Shown: positions 17,109 through 25,243 of the stretch, in pieces
How the letters are laid out: every line of letters begins with the position of its first letter
Numbering within the stretch: the first letter of the stretch is position 1
Assembly: GCF_036173105.1 (NCBI RefSeq)
Contig: NZ_CP108053.1
Coordinates: forward strand, 8,556,001 to 8,620,000
DNA: 64,000 nucleotides
From: Streptomyces sp. NBC_00287
GTDB taxonomy: Bacteria; Actinomycetota; Actinomycetes; Streptomycetales; Streptomycetaceae
Direction: 5' to 3'
Notes under the pieces: model-generated
What the model saw: the letters and a program-made list of their open reading frames with translations, nothing else
Told to the model about the DNA's origin: nothing
Database searches by the model: none
Program-made: the position numbers and the translations under genes

Positions 17109-17137
17109 AGTGTCTGGAACGACACTGCCCATACAAT
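17109..17137. promoter_or_regulatory. inverted repeat operator and leaderless -10 between the divergent pair
   Basis: AGTGTC (17109-17114), six bases, GACACT (17121-17126) form a perfect inverted repeat. TACAAT at 17132-17137 ends 7 nt before ATG 17145. The repeat covers the likely -35 to spacer region of the regulator gene and the 5' side of the dehydrogenase promoter, consistent with autoregulation. Confidence 0.6.
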
Positions 17138-17144
17138 TCCGGAC

Positions 17145-18092
17145 ATGGCCTCAGTCGCGTTCGCCGTCACCAACGGGATGCTGCACTTCGAACTGTCCAT
17201 CGCCCAGGAGGTGTTCGGCGCCGCCCCGGACGGGGTGCCCGGGCCCTGGTACGACATGGCCCTGTGCGGAACGGGCGCGGTGCGGGTCGGCGGGTTCCGG
17301 GTGGAGCCCGACCACGGGCTCGACCATCTGCCGCGCGCCGACACCGTGATCGTCCCCGGCTGGGCGGACATCGACGTCGACCCGCCCGCCGAGCTGGTCG
17401 ACGCGGTGCGGGCGGCGCACGAGGCGGGCAGCCGGGTGGCCTCGCTGTGCACGGGCGCGTTCGTGCTGGCCGCCGCGGGCCTGCTGGACAGCAGACGCGC
17501 GACCACGCACTGGGCGCACACCGAGACGCTGGCCGCCCGCCATCCCCGGGTCGAGGTCGACCCGGACGTGCTCTACGTCGACAACGGCACCGTGCTCACC
17601 TCGGCGGGCAAGGCCGCCGCCATGGACCTGTGCCTGCACCTGGTCCGCCTGGACCGCGGCTCGTCCGTCGCCAACGCCGTCGCCCGGCGACTGGTCGTAC
17701 CCCCGCACCGGCCCGGCGGCCAGGCCCAGTTCGTCACCACGCCGGTGCCCGCCCGGGACGACCACCCGCTCGCCGCGCTGCTGCCCTGGGTGATGGAACG
17801 CCTCGACCAGCCGCTGACCGTGGAGGACCTGGCACGCCGCACCCGGACCAGCTCGCGCACCCTCGGCCGCCACTTCCGCGCGGCGACCGGCACCACCCCG
17901 CTGCAGTGGCTGCTCACCCAGCGCATCCGCCGCGCCCAGGAGCTGCTGGAGACCACCGACGACAGCGTGGACACCATCGCGACCACCACCGGCATGGGCA
18001 CCGCCACGACGCTGCGCCGCCACTTCAACCGCACGCTGGGGGTGCCGCCGGACACCTACCGGCGGACCTTCCGCGCGTCCCGGGACAGCTGA
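17145..18092 (+). CDS. GlxA family transcriptional regulator (DJ-1/PfpI plus AraC domains)
   Basis: This 315-residue protein has residues ~1-170 forming a DJ-1/PfpI domain (VAFAVTNGMLHFELSIAQEV, the nucleophile-elbow equivalent ASLCTGAFVLAAAGLLD, THWAHTETLAARHP). Residues ~210-310 form a double AraC helix-turn-helix (LTVEDLARRTRTSSRTLGRH, DTIATTTGMGTATTLRRHFN, LGVPPDTYRRTF). The family senses small metabolites. ATG 17145 lacks a ribosome site but has TACAAT 7 nt upstream. It is divergent from the saccharopine-dehydrogenase-like gene. Confidence 0.92.
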   Translation: MASVAFAVTNGMLHFELSIAQEVFGAAPDGVPGPWYDMALCGTGAVRVGGFRVEPDHGLDHLPRADTVIVPGWADIDVDPPAELVDAVRAAHEAGSRVASLCTGAFVLAAAGLLDSRRATTHWAHTETLAARHPRVEVDPDVLYVDNGTVLTSAGKAAAMDLCLHLVRLDRGSSVANAVARRLVVPPHRPGGQAQFVTTPVPARDDHPLAALLPWVMERLDQPLTVEDLARRTRTSSRTLGRHFRAATGTTPLQWLLTQRIRRAQELLETTDDSVDTIATTTGMGTATTLRRHFNRTLGVPPDTYRRTFRASRDS

Positions 18093-18095
18093 GCC

Positions 18096-19067
18096 TCAGC
18101 CCGCCAACAGCCGCCGCAGCCACTCCAGTTGTGCCGCCCGCGCCGTCTGTGACAGCGCCGCCTGCGGGGCGAAGCCGTCGAAGCCGTGGAAGCCGCCCGG
18201 CCAGACGTGGAGTTCGGCGATTCCGCCCGCCTGCCAGATCCGGGACGCGTACGTGACGACCTCGTCCCGGAAGGTCTCCGCGGAACCCACGTCCAGGAAG
18301 GCCGGGGGCAGTCCGGTCAGGTCCGTGGCGCGGGCCGGGGCCGCGTACTCGGGGACGTCCGGGCCGCCGCGCCGGGCGCCGAGCAGCGCGGTCCAGCCGG
18401 TCTCGTTGGCCGTACGGTCCCAAACACCGACCCCGGCCATCTGGTGCGCGGACGGGGTGTCGTTACGGTCGTCCAGCATCGGGCACATCAGCAGCTGGCC
18501 CAGCGGTCGGGGGCCCTTGCGGTCCCGGGTCAGCAAGGTCAGCGCCGCGCACAGGCCGCCGCCCGCGCTGGCCCCGGCGAGGACGATCCGCTCCGGGTCG
18601 GCACCCAGCTCCCGCGCATGCTCAGCCGTCCACACCAGACCGGCGTACACGTCCTCGATCTGCGCCGGGTAGGGGTCCTCCGGCGCCAGCCGGTACTCCA
18701 CCGACACCACCACCGCGTCCAGCTCCCGCGCCCAGGCGAGCGGCGCGTCCACCCCGGCCCGGTTGTTCCCGAGGACCAGGCCGCCGCCGTGGACGTGGTA
18801 GACGACGGGCCGCGGACCGGCCGCCGCCGCGCGGGGCCGGCAGATCAGCAACGACACCTCCGGCGCGCCCTCGGGACCCGGCACCGTCCGTTCCTCGGCC
18901 TCGAAGAAGCCGTCCATGGTGACATCCAGCTCGGACAGCAGCTGGATCGCCGGGCCCTGGCGCACCTCGTCGAGCTGGTCCAGCGTCAGGCTCGGCGACA
19001 GCACGTCTTTGATGAGCTCCAGCGCGGCGGCGAGCTCGGGGTCGAACGGGGGCGGGACCTGGGACAT
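18096..19067 (-). CDS. alpha/beta hydrolase, hormone-sensitive-lipase (HSL) type esterase
   Basis: This 323-residue enzyme has the HSL oxyanion motif YHVHGGGLVLG, the nucleophile elbow GASAGG (Ser), the acid region LPPAFLDVGSAETFRDE (Asp/Glu) and the catalytic His in WPGGFHGFD. It hydrolyses short-chain esters or acyl derivatives, perhaps lactones. No signal peptide, so intracellular. GAGGAG precedes ATG 19067. It converges on the GlxA regulator with a 3-nt gap. Confidence 0.93.
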   Translation of the reverse strand: MSQVPPPFDPELAAALELIKDVLSPSLTLDQLDEVRQGPAIQLLSELDVTMDGFFEAEERTVPGPEGAPEVSLLICRPRAAAAGPRPVVYHVHGGGLVLGNNRAGVDAPLAWARELDAVVVSVEYRLAPEDPYPAQIEDVYAGLVWTAEHARELGADPERIVLAGASAGGGLCAALTLLTRDRKGPRPLGQLLMCPMLDDRNDTPSAHQMAGVGVWDRTANETGWTALLGARRGGPDVPEYAAPARATDLTGLPPAFLDVGSAETFRDEVVTYASRIWQAGGIAELHVWPGGFHGFDGFAPQAALSQTARAAQLEWLRRLLAG

Positions 19068-19215
19068 GGCGGCTCCTCACGACGGCGTCTGATGCGGCCA
19101 TGTTCCGCGCACCGGACCCCGCCCGGGGGCCGCCGTACGGCGGAACCTGCCCGCCGGACGGCGGGTGGCACCCAGGTGACGTCGCCCGGGCAGGACGCCG
19201 ACTGGTCTCCGGGCC

Positions 19216-19578
19216 ATGCACAGCACCCTGACGGAGCACGCCCGGTGCCTCTACGGAGACGAGTACCGACCCACGCCGGAGTGCGGGCTCGAACACCGGG
19301 AGCACCACTTCGTCGAGGAGCTGACCTTCGCCGACGCGGACGCCATCCTCGCCATGCTGCGTGAACTGTGCCCGCACGTGGTCGACGGCCACCTTCCGGT
19401 CTGGATCCGGAACCTGGCCTATCGACTGGTGCTCCTGCAGCGGCCGGACGAGCCGGCACTGATGCGAGAGGCGGCCGAGAACCTCTGGCTGCACGGGCCC
19501 GACTGGGACGGCATCGCGGCTGACCTGGTGCGGCGAGCCGACGTCCTCGAAGCAGGCGCGGTGGGCCAGGGAAGCTAA
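19216..19578 (+). CDS. hypothetical protein, 120 residues
   Basis: Acidic, His- and Cys-containing soluble protein (CLYGDEYRPTPECGLEHREH, EELTFADADAILAMLRELCP). I do not recognise the family. Codon use is normal and the frame ends with a 4-nt overlap with the convergent FkbM gene, which supports it as real. The ribosome site before ATG 19216 is weak. No membrane or signal segment. Confidence 0.65.
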   Translation: MHSTLTEHARCLYGDEYRPTPECGLEHREHHFVEELTFADADAILAMLRELCPHVVDGHLPVWIRNLAYRLVLLQRPDEPALMREAAENLWLHGPDWDGIAADLVRRADVLEAGAVGQGS

Positions 19579-20504
19579 GCCGCGTCCGGTGCCGCCTTCG
19601 CGCGCATCATTACGCAGTCGAACTCCACCACCCGACCGGTGGCCCGTTCCCGTGTCACCGGGTACATGCCGGTGATCTCGAAGCCGCCGTCCTCGTACGC
19701 GGCGACGGCCTCGTTCATCGGTGGGCTGCCCTCGTACAGGCGCAGCACGGCGACCTCCGACTGCAGGCCCACGAAGTCGGCGATGCGTTCCCCGGCGCCG
19801 GCGTACACCTCCAGGTCGTAGCCCTGGGTGTCCATCTTCAGGAAGGGGCGCGGGTCGTCGATGCCGTCGAGGGCTTCGTCCAGTACGGCGTCCAGGCGGC
19901 GGATGCGGATCTGCTCGGTGCGGGTGGTGTGGAAGCGTTTGTAGCGGTCGCGGCCGTAGTCGCTGGCCGGGAGCAGGGAGTTCATGGTGTTCCAGCCGAC
20001 GTGGATCTCGGCCGTGGTGTTCTCGCGGCCCAGGCCGCAGTGGTGCACCTGCCAGTTCGGATCGCCTTCGGCGGCCTTGCTGAGGCGGGCGAAGGCCTCC
20101 TCGGTCGGTTCGAAGGAGACGATCCGGCCCCGGTAGCCGTGCTTGCGCAGCCTCTTGGCGTACTGGCCGTTGTTCGCGCCCACGTCCAGCACGCAGTTCA
20201 CGCCGTACAGCTCGAGCATCGCGGTGACGTGCTGCATGCACAGGTACTCGGCCGCCGCCATCTGCAGCTTGCGCTCGTCCGCCGCCGACGTCTCACCGAG
20301 GACCAGCCGGGCCCCGCTCTCGCCCAGCGGGACGGTCGTCCAGGCGCTCGGGGCGCCGCGGAGGACCATCCAGGCGTCCTTGCCTGCGGCTTTCACCGTG
20401 TACCGGCCACGACGGGAGACCAGCGAGGTTCCCGGGGCCAGGTCCGTCACCCGCACGCCGAAACGGGGCATCAGCTGGAGCAGTCTGCGGTAAAGGGTCT
20501 GCAT
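19575..20504 (-). CDS. FkbM family methyltransferase
   Basis: This 309-residue protein has the FkbM hallmarks: CVLDVGANNGQYAKRLRKHG, RIVSFEPTEEAFARL, NTMNSLLPAS, and the acidic KMDTQGYDLEVYAGAG that replaces the usual post-II motif. It is an O-methyltransferase of the FkbM type. The ~100-residue N-terminus precedes the fold. No polysaccharide or antibiotic genes are adjacent, so the acceptor is unknown. Confidence 0.9.
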   Translation of the reverse strand: MQTLYRRLLQLMPRFGVRVTDLAPGTSLVSRRGRYTVKAAGKDAWMVLRGAPSAWTTVPLGESGARLVLGETSAADERKLQMAAAEYLCMQHVTAMLELYGVNCVLDVGANNGQYAKRLRKHGYRGRIVSFEPTEEAFARLSKAAEGDPNWQVHHCGLGRENTTAEIHVGWNTMNSLLPASDYGRDRYKRFHTTRTEQIRIRRLDAVLDEALDGIDDPRPFLKMDTQGYDLEVYAGAGERIADFVGLQSEVAVLRLYEGSPPMNEAVAAYEDGGFEITGMYPVTRERATGRVVEFDCVMMRAKAAPDAA

Positions 20505-20587
20505 CCGCCCACCCTGGCAGAGTTGACCGGAATCGGTCCCCTGTTTGAATGCATTTCAACGAGCGGATGACGTACCGGAGTTACCGC

Positions 20588-20618
20588 TTGACTTCGAGAG
20601 CGCTCGAAGAACTAGCGT
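20588..20618 (+). promoter_or_regulatory. promoter with operator in the spacer, for the luciferase-like gene
   Basis: TTGACT (20588-20593) and TAGCGT (20613-20618) are spaced by 19 nt. Between and overlapping them is CTTCGAG (20592-20598), AGCG, CTCGAAG (20603-20609), a perfect 7-bp inverted repeat. A repressor bound there would block polymerase. The gene begins 40 nt downstream. Confidence 0.6.
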
Positions 20619-20657
20619 CACCGGCGACGGTGGCAGGTGGGGTGGACGGAGACGGAC

Positions 20658-21527
20658 ATGCAGGTGGGCGTGCACATCAACCGGTTCGAGCACTCCGGGG
20701 GCGGCCCCGCGCTGGGCGCCGAGCTCGCGGCGGCGGGCCGGGCCGCCGAGGCGGCCGGGGTGAGCTGGCTGTCGGTGATGGACCACTATTTCCAGATGGA
20801 GTTCAACGGCGGCGCCGAGGCTCCCATGCTGGAGGCGTACACGACCCTCGGTTTTCTCGCGGGCCACACCTCCACGGTCCGGCTCGGCGCGCTGGTCACC
20901 GGCGTGACGTACCGCCATCCCGGACTGCTCGCCAAGATCGCGACCTCGCTCGACGTGCTCTCCGGCGGCCGGGCCACCCTCGGGATCGGGGCGGCCTGGT
21001 ACGACCGTGAACACCGGGGCCTGGGCGTCGAGTTCCCGCCCGTCGCCGAGCGCTTCGAGCGGCTCGACGAGACCCTGCGGATCTGCCGCCAGATGTGGGA
21101 CCCGGCGAACAACGGCCCCTTCGAGGGCCGCCACTACCGGCTCGCCGAGACCCTGTGCGTCCCGGCCCCGGTCAGCAGCCCGCACCCGGAGATCATGATC
21201 GGCGGCGGGGGAGAGAAGAAGACCCTCCGTCTGGTCGCCCGCCACGCCGATGCGTGCAATCTGTTCGCGAGCAGCCCGGAGGAGGTCGCGCACAAGCTGG
21301 ACGTGCTGCGCGGTCACTGCGACACCGAGGGCCGGGACTACGACGAGATCCGCCGGACCGTCCTCTACGCGGGCGAGGGCGACCTCGACGCCTTCACCCG
21401 CGACATCACCGGCTACGCCAAGCTCGGCATCGACACGGTGATCCTCGCCCCGCGCACCGGCGAGGCGGCCGCGTTCATCGAGGACTTCGCGGCCCCGGCC
21501 GTTCAGCGGCTGGCCGGGCTGGACTGA
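20658..21527 (+). CDS. LLM class F420-dependent oxidoreductase
   Basis: This 289-residue TIM-barrel enzyme of the luciferase-like monooxygenase superfamily shows VGVHINRFEHSGGG, AAGVSWLSVMDHYFQ, RLGALVTGVTYRHPGLLAKI, LDVLSGGRATLGIGAAWYDR and IMIGGGGEKKTLRLVARHAD. Actinobacterial members of this pattern use coenzyme F420 rather than FMN. The substrate is unknown. A spaced promoter with an internal inverted repeat lies upstream. Confidence 0.9.
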   Translation: MQVGVHINRFEHSGGGPALGAELAAAGRAAEAAGVSWLSVMDHYFQMEFNGGAEAPMLEAYTTLGFLAGHTSTVRLGALVTGVTYRHPGLLAKIATSLDVLSGGRATLGIGAAWYDREHRGLGVEFPPVAERFERLDETLRICRQMWDPANNGPFEGRHYRLAETLCVPAPVSSPHPEIMIGGGGEKKTLRLVARHADACNLFASSPEEVAHKLDVLRGHCDTEGRDYDEIRRTVLYAGEGDLDAFTRDITGYAKLGIDTVILAPRTGEAAAFIEDFAAPAVQRLAGLD

Positions 21528-21724
21528 GCGGTCACCGGCGGCCTGCTGCGGGAGACGACGCGCACGCCGTTCGCGTCCACGACCCGGACCTGGAGCGAAC
21601 CGCAGCCGCACCGGGTCCACACCGTGCGGCCCGCGGCGGTTTCGTGCCGGGACACCACCTGGAAGGGCTCGGTGCCGTCGGGCCAGCCGCAGTGCGGGCA
21701 GACGGTACCGGTGGTGCTGGTCAT
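21503..21724 (-). CDS. small Cys-rich (zinc-ribbon-like) protein
   Basis: This 73-residue protein carries CPHCGWPDG near the N-terminus and TRCGCGSLQVR later, two Cys pairs spaced like a zinc ribbon. An excellent ribosome site (AGGAGGAG, 7 nt before ATG) supports reality. Its last 25 nt overlap the end of the convergent oxidoreductase gene. Function unknown. Confidence 0.75.
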   Translation of the reverse strand: MTSTTGTVCPHCGWPDGTEPFQVVSRHETAAGRTVWTRCGCGSLQVRVVDANGVRVVSRSRPPVTAQSSPASR

Positions 21725-21827
21725 GGCAACTCCTCCTGTGCGGTGATCGGTTCACTGTCCAGGGTGCGGCCGGTGTTCATGTACGTCCAGGTTGACTTTC
21801 TGCATCCCACCTTGAAGCGTGGACTTC

Positions 21828-22733
21828 ATGATTGACCTGCGCCGACTGCACGTCCTGAGGGCCGTCGCCCACTACGGCACGGTCACCGCGGCCGCCCACG
21901 CCCTGCACTTCACTCCGTCCGCGGCCTCCCAGCAGATCCGCCAGCTCGCCCGCGATCTGGGCGTCGACCTGCTGGAACCGCAGGGGCGCGGGGTACGGCT
22001 CACCCCCGCCGCACAGAGCCTGCTCGCCCACGCCGACGCCATCCAGGCCCGCTGGGAGGAGGCCGAGCTCGATCTGCGCGCCGAGCACGGGGCTCCCGCC
22101 GGACAGCTGCGTGTCTGCGGCTTCACCACGGCCGTGTCCGTGCTGCTGGCGCCGATGGCGGTACGGCTGCGGGAGCGGTATCCGCGGATGACCGTACGGA
22201 TCCAGGAGACGGCGGTGCCGGAGAGCTTCGACCTGCTCTTCGAGGGTGAGACGGATCTGGCCGTGGTGGATGTGACCCCGCGCAACCCGCCGCTGAGCGA
22301 CGCGCGCTTCGATCAGCAGCCGCTGCTGGACGATCCGTACGACCTCGTGGTCCCCGAGGACCATCCGCTGGCCGGACGCGGGTACGTTGATCTCGCGGAG
22401 GCGGCCCACGAGGACTGGATCGCTCCGGTGCCGGAGAGTCCCTGCCGCCCGCATGTGATGTCGGCGTGCGGGGCGGCGGGGTTCACGCCCGGAGTGGTCC
22501 ATCACGCGCTGGACTGGAACGTCACCGCGCATCTGGTCGCCCACCGGCTCGGCGTGGCGCTGATCCCACGCCTGGCCCAGCTGACTCCGCACCTGCCGAT
22601 CACGCGGGTGCCCTGCGCCGGGAACCCGCACCGCAAGCTGCTGAGCTGTACCCGCCGGGGTTGCCGAACCCGCCCGGCGGTGGCCGCGGCGCTGACGGAG
22701 CTACGGGAGCTGGCGCCGACGGCGGTGGCCTGA
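21828..22733 (+). CDS. LysR family transcriptional regulator
   Basis: This protein of about 301 residues has an N-terminal winged helix (LRRLHVLRAVAHYGTVTAAA, HALHFTPSAASQQIRQLARD) and a C-terminal periplasmic-binding-like effector domain (LRVCGFTTAVSVLLAPMAV, VVPEDHPLAGRGYVDL). ATG 21828 is preferred to the in-frame GTG 21819 because family members start MIDLRRL. Divergent from the small Cys-rich gene; its target is not evident. Confidence 0.92.
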   Translation: MIDLRRLHVLRAVAHYGTVTAAAHALHFTPSAASQQIRQLARDLGVDLLEPQGRGVRLTPAAQSLLAHADAIQARWEEAELDLRAEHGAPAGQLRVCGFTTAVSVLLAPMAVRLRERYPRMTVRIQETAVPESFDLLFEGETDLAVVDVTPRNPPLSDARFDQQPLLDDPYDLVVPEDHPLAGRGYVDLAEAAHEDWIAPVPESPCRPHVMSACGAAGFTPGVVHHALDWNVTAHLVAHRLGVALIPRLAQLTPHLPITRVPCAGNPHRKLLSCTRRGCRTRPAVAAALTELRELAPTAVA

Positions 22734-22741
22734 CACGACGA

Positions 22742-22775
22742 AACGGGGCGGGAACCGTATGGTCCCCGCCCCGTT
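22742..22775. terminator. bidirectional hairpin terminator
   Basis: AACGGGGCGGG (22742-22752), a 12-nt loop, then CCCGCCCCGTT (22765-22775): an 11-bp perfect stem between the convergent LysR and FMN-reductase genes. It lies 9 nt after one stop and 15 nt from the other. Confidence 0.85.
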
Positions 22776-22789
22776 CACGAACAGCTGCC

Positions 22790-23353
22790 TCAGGCGGCGG
22801 CCGTCTCGCCGGCGTAGCCGTGCACCCGGGCGATGACCTCGGTCAGCTGGGCGGCGACCTCGGCGTCGTCGGCCGGGTGGGTCTCGGCGAAGCGGGTCAC
22901 CGAGCCGGGGATGGAGAGCTTGACGTCCTCCAGCACCTTGCCGCCGGCGATGCCTACGGCCTTGCGGGCCTCGTCCTGCGCCCACACGCCGCCGTACTGG
23001 CCGAAGGCGGTGCCGACCACGGCGACCGGCTTGCCGCCGAAGGCGCCGGCGCCGTACGGGCGGGACAGCCAGTCGATGGCGTTCTTCAGCACGGCCGGGA
23101 TGGTGCCGTTGTACTCGGGCGAGAACAGCAGGAACGCGTCGGCGGACTGGGCGGCCTCGCGGAGCTTGGCGGCCGGGGCGGGGACGCTGCCCTCGACGTC
23201 GATGTCCTCGTTGTAGAAGGGGATCTCCGCGAGGCCCTCGAAGAGCTCGACCTCGGCGCCCTCGGGTGCGAGCTTCACGGCCGTCTCGGCGAGCTGGCGG
23301 TTGTGCGAACCGGTGCGAAGGCTGCCGACGAGCGCGAGGATGCGAACAGACAT
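22790..23353 (-). CDS. NADPH-dependent FMN reductase / NAD(P)H quinone reductase
   Basis: This 187-residue flavodoxin-fold protein has the FMN-phosphate loop GSLRTGSHNRQLA, the diagnostic LLFSPEYNGTIPAVLKNAID, and GKPVAVVGTAFGQYGGV. Enzymes of this type reduce FMN, quinones or azo/chromate compounds. TGGAG precedes ATG. It is divergent from a TetR regulator over two matched operator boxes, so it is probably its repressed target. Confidence 0.93.
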   Translation of the reverse strand: MSVRILALVGSLRTGSHNRQLAETAVKLAPEGAEVELFEGLAEIPFYNEDIDVEGSVPAPAAKLREAAQSADAFLLFSPEYNGTIPAVLKNAIDWLSRPYGAGAFGGKPVAVVGTAFGQYGGVWAQDEARKAVGIAGGKVLEDVKLSIPGSVTRFAETHPADDAEVAAQLTEVIARVHGYAGETAAA

Positions 23354-23390
23354 ACGGACTCCAGATGTGAAACAAGCGGGCGGGGAGCAA

Positions 23391-23441
23391 CCGGACCGAG
23401 GTCCGTTTAGTTTCTAGCACTCTAAGCGGACCGCGGTCCAG
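23391..23441. promoter_or_regulatory. two inverted TetR-type operator boxes
   Basis: Box 1 (23391-23410) contains CGGACCGAGGTCCG, and box 2 (23422-23441) contains GGACCGCGGTCC, a perfect 12-mer palindrome. Read on opposite strands the two 20-mers match at 17 of 20 positions. They sit between the divergent FMN-reductase and TetR genes. Confidence 0.85.
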
Positions 23442-23470
23442 TTTCATTCCCGATGCTTTACGCTGGCTTC

Positions 23471-24133
23471 ATGTCCGCGTCCCTGCCGCCCTTTCCGCTG
23501 CCCCAGGAGCCCGTCGACGAGCCCGAACTGCTCCAGCTGGGTTCCCCGGAGGACGATCCCTGCCTGCGTGCCGACGCCGCCCGCAACCGGGCCCGGCTGC
23601 TGGAGGCCGCCGGGCAACTGGTGGCGGAGCGCGGCGCGGCCGGGGTCACGATGGAGGCGGTGGCCGTGGCGGCCCAGGTCGGCAAGGGCACGGTCTTCCG
23701 CCGCTTCGGCGATCGCACAGGGCTGCTCACGGCCCTGCTCGACCATGCTGAGAAGAACTTCCAGTCCGCGATCATCACCGGGCCCCCGCCGCTGGGCCCC
23801 GGGGCGCCGCCACTGGAACGGCTGAAAGCGTTCGGCTGCGCCCTGCTGCGCCGCTCGGCCGACGAACTGGAGCTCCAACTCGCCGCCGAGCCCGTCGCCG
23901 AGCGCCGCCACTCCAACGCGCCCCGCCGCTTCCTGCGCGGCCACGTGCTGATCCTGCTGCGTGAGATCGTCCCGGACGCGGACTGTGAACTGCTCTCCCT
24001 GACGCTGATGGCGTACCTCGACCCGCCGATGATCCACTACCGCAGCAAGGTCTGCGGGATGTCGCAGCAGCGGGTGGAGGCGGGCTGGCTGGATCTCGTC
24101 GACCGCATCACCAGGACCGCACCGCCCTGTTAG
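23471..24133 (+). CDS. TetR family transcriptional regulator
   Basis: This 220-residue protein has a TetR helix-turn-helix at residues ~40-85 (RARLLEAAGQLVAERGAAGV, TMEAVAVAAQVGKGTVFRRF, GDRTGLLTALLDHAE) and a C-terminal all-helical ligand domain. ATG 23471 has TACGCT 6 nt upstream and no ribosome site (leaderless), so it is preferred over ATG 23453. It probably represses itself and the divergent FMN reductase through the two boxes upstream. Confidence 0.92.
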   Translation: MSASLPPFPLPQEPVDEPELLQLGSPEDDPCLRADAARNRARLLEAAGQLVAERGAAGVTMEAVAVAAQVGKGTVFRRFGDRTGLLTALLDHAEKNFQSAIITGPPPLGPGAPPLERLKAFGCALLRRSADELELQLAAEPVAERRHSNAPRRFLRGHVLILLREIVPDADCELLSLTLMAYLDPPMIHYRSKVCGMSQQRVEAGWLDLVDRITRTAPPC

Positions 24134-24179
24134 CGGCGTAACAGCCCCGCCCGGACGGCCGTTCACAGGCTCTGCAAAG

Positions 24180-25226
24180 ATGCCGTACGTCATGGTGCAG
24201 ATACCGAAAACGCCCGCGTCCGCGTCTCCCGCACCGCGCTCCGTGCCGACGAGCGCCGATGTGGCCCGCCTGGCCGGCGTCTCGCGCGCGACCGTCTCCT
24301 ACGTCCTCAACAACACCAGCGCCGTACGGATCAGCGAGCCCACCCGCCGCCGGGTGCACGAGGCCGCGAAGGAGCTGGGGTACGTCCCGCACGCGGCCGC
24401 CCGCAGCCTGCGCGCCGGGCACAGCCGGATGGTCCTGATGCCCGCCCCGGCCTTCCCGGTCGGTCCCCTCTACAGCCAGTTCATCAGCGACCTCCAGTCC
24501 GCCCTCGGCCGCCTCGACTACACGGTCGTGCAGTACGGCAGCGTCGGCCTGCACGGCGACGAGGCCGCCCGCGCCTGGGCGGAGCTGCGGCCGGTCGCCG
24601 TCCTGGTGCCGGGCTCCGGACTCGGCCCGCAGGGCGTGACGGTCCTCAAGCGCTCCGGCGCCCGGGCCGTGGTCACCGTCGGCCCCGAGTGCGTCGAGGG
24701 CGCCCATGCCCTCCAGATGGACCACTCGGCGGTCGGCCACAGCGCGGGGCGCCACCTCTACGAGCGCGGCAGGCGCCGTATCGGCGTCGTGGTCCCCGCG
24801 GAGCCCGGCCTCGAGGCCTTCTCCGGGCCCCGCCTCGACGGCGTGCGCCGGGCCCTGACCGGCACCGACGCCACGGTGACGGAGCTGCCCCTCGGCTACG
24901 ACGAGGAGGCCGCCGCCCGGCTCGCCGCGCGCTGGCGCGAGCTGGATCTGGACGCCGTGTTCGCCTACAACGACGAGTACGCGATGCTGCTGATGAGGGC
25001 CCTGCAGGACGAGGGCGTCGCCGTACCCGAGGACACGGCCGTCATCGGCGCCGACGACCTGATGCTCGGCAGGCTGCTGCGGCCGAGACTGAGTACCGTC
25101 CATATCGAGCTGCCGTCCGGCCGTGACCTCGCCGAACTGGTCGACCGAGCGGTGCGCGACCCCGCCGCCGCGCCCGAGACGCACAAGGTACTGGGAGCAT
25201 CGGTGGTGCACCGCGACTCCAGCTGA
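24180..25226 (+). CDS. LacI family transcriptional regulator
   Basis: This 348-residue protein has an N-terminal LacI helix-turn-helix (SADVARLAGVSRATVSYVLN, residues ~25-45, with hinge YVPHAAARSLRAGHS) and a periplasmic-binding-like sensor (HLYERGRRRIGVVVP, DAVFAYNDEYAMLLMRAL, VIGADDLMLGRLLRPRLSTV). Starts at 24180 or 24192 are possible; neither has a clear ribosome site. It is 17 nt upstream of the hydroxybenzoate hydroxylase gene on the same strand, so it probably governs that unit. Confidence 0.9.
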   Translation: MPYVMVQIPKTPASASPAPRSVPTSADVARLAGVSRATVSYVLNNTSAVRISEPTRRRVHEAAKELGYVPHAAARSLRAGHSRMVLMPAPAFPVGPLYSQFISDLQSALGRLDYTVVQYGSVGLHGDEAARAWAELRPVAVLVPGSGLGPQGVTVLKRSGARAVVTVGPECVEGAHALQMDHSAVGHSAGRHLYERGRRRIGVVVPAEPGLEAFSGPRLDGVRRALTGTDATVTELPLGYDEEAAARLAARWRELDLDAVFAYNDEYAMLLMRALQDEGVAVPEDTAVIGADDLMLGRLLRPRLSTVHIELPSGRDLAELVDRAVRDPAAAPETHKVLGASVVHRDSS

Positions 25227-25243
25227 CGTACGGGAGGCACTCC

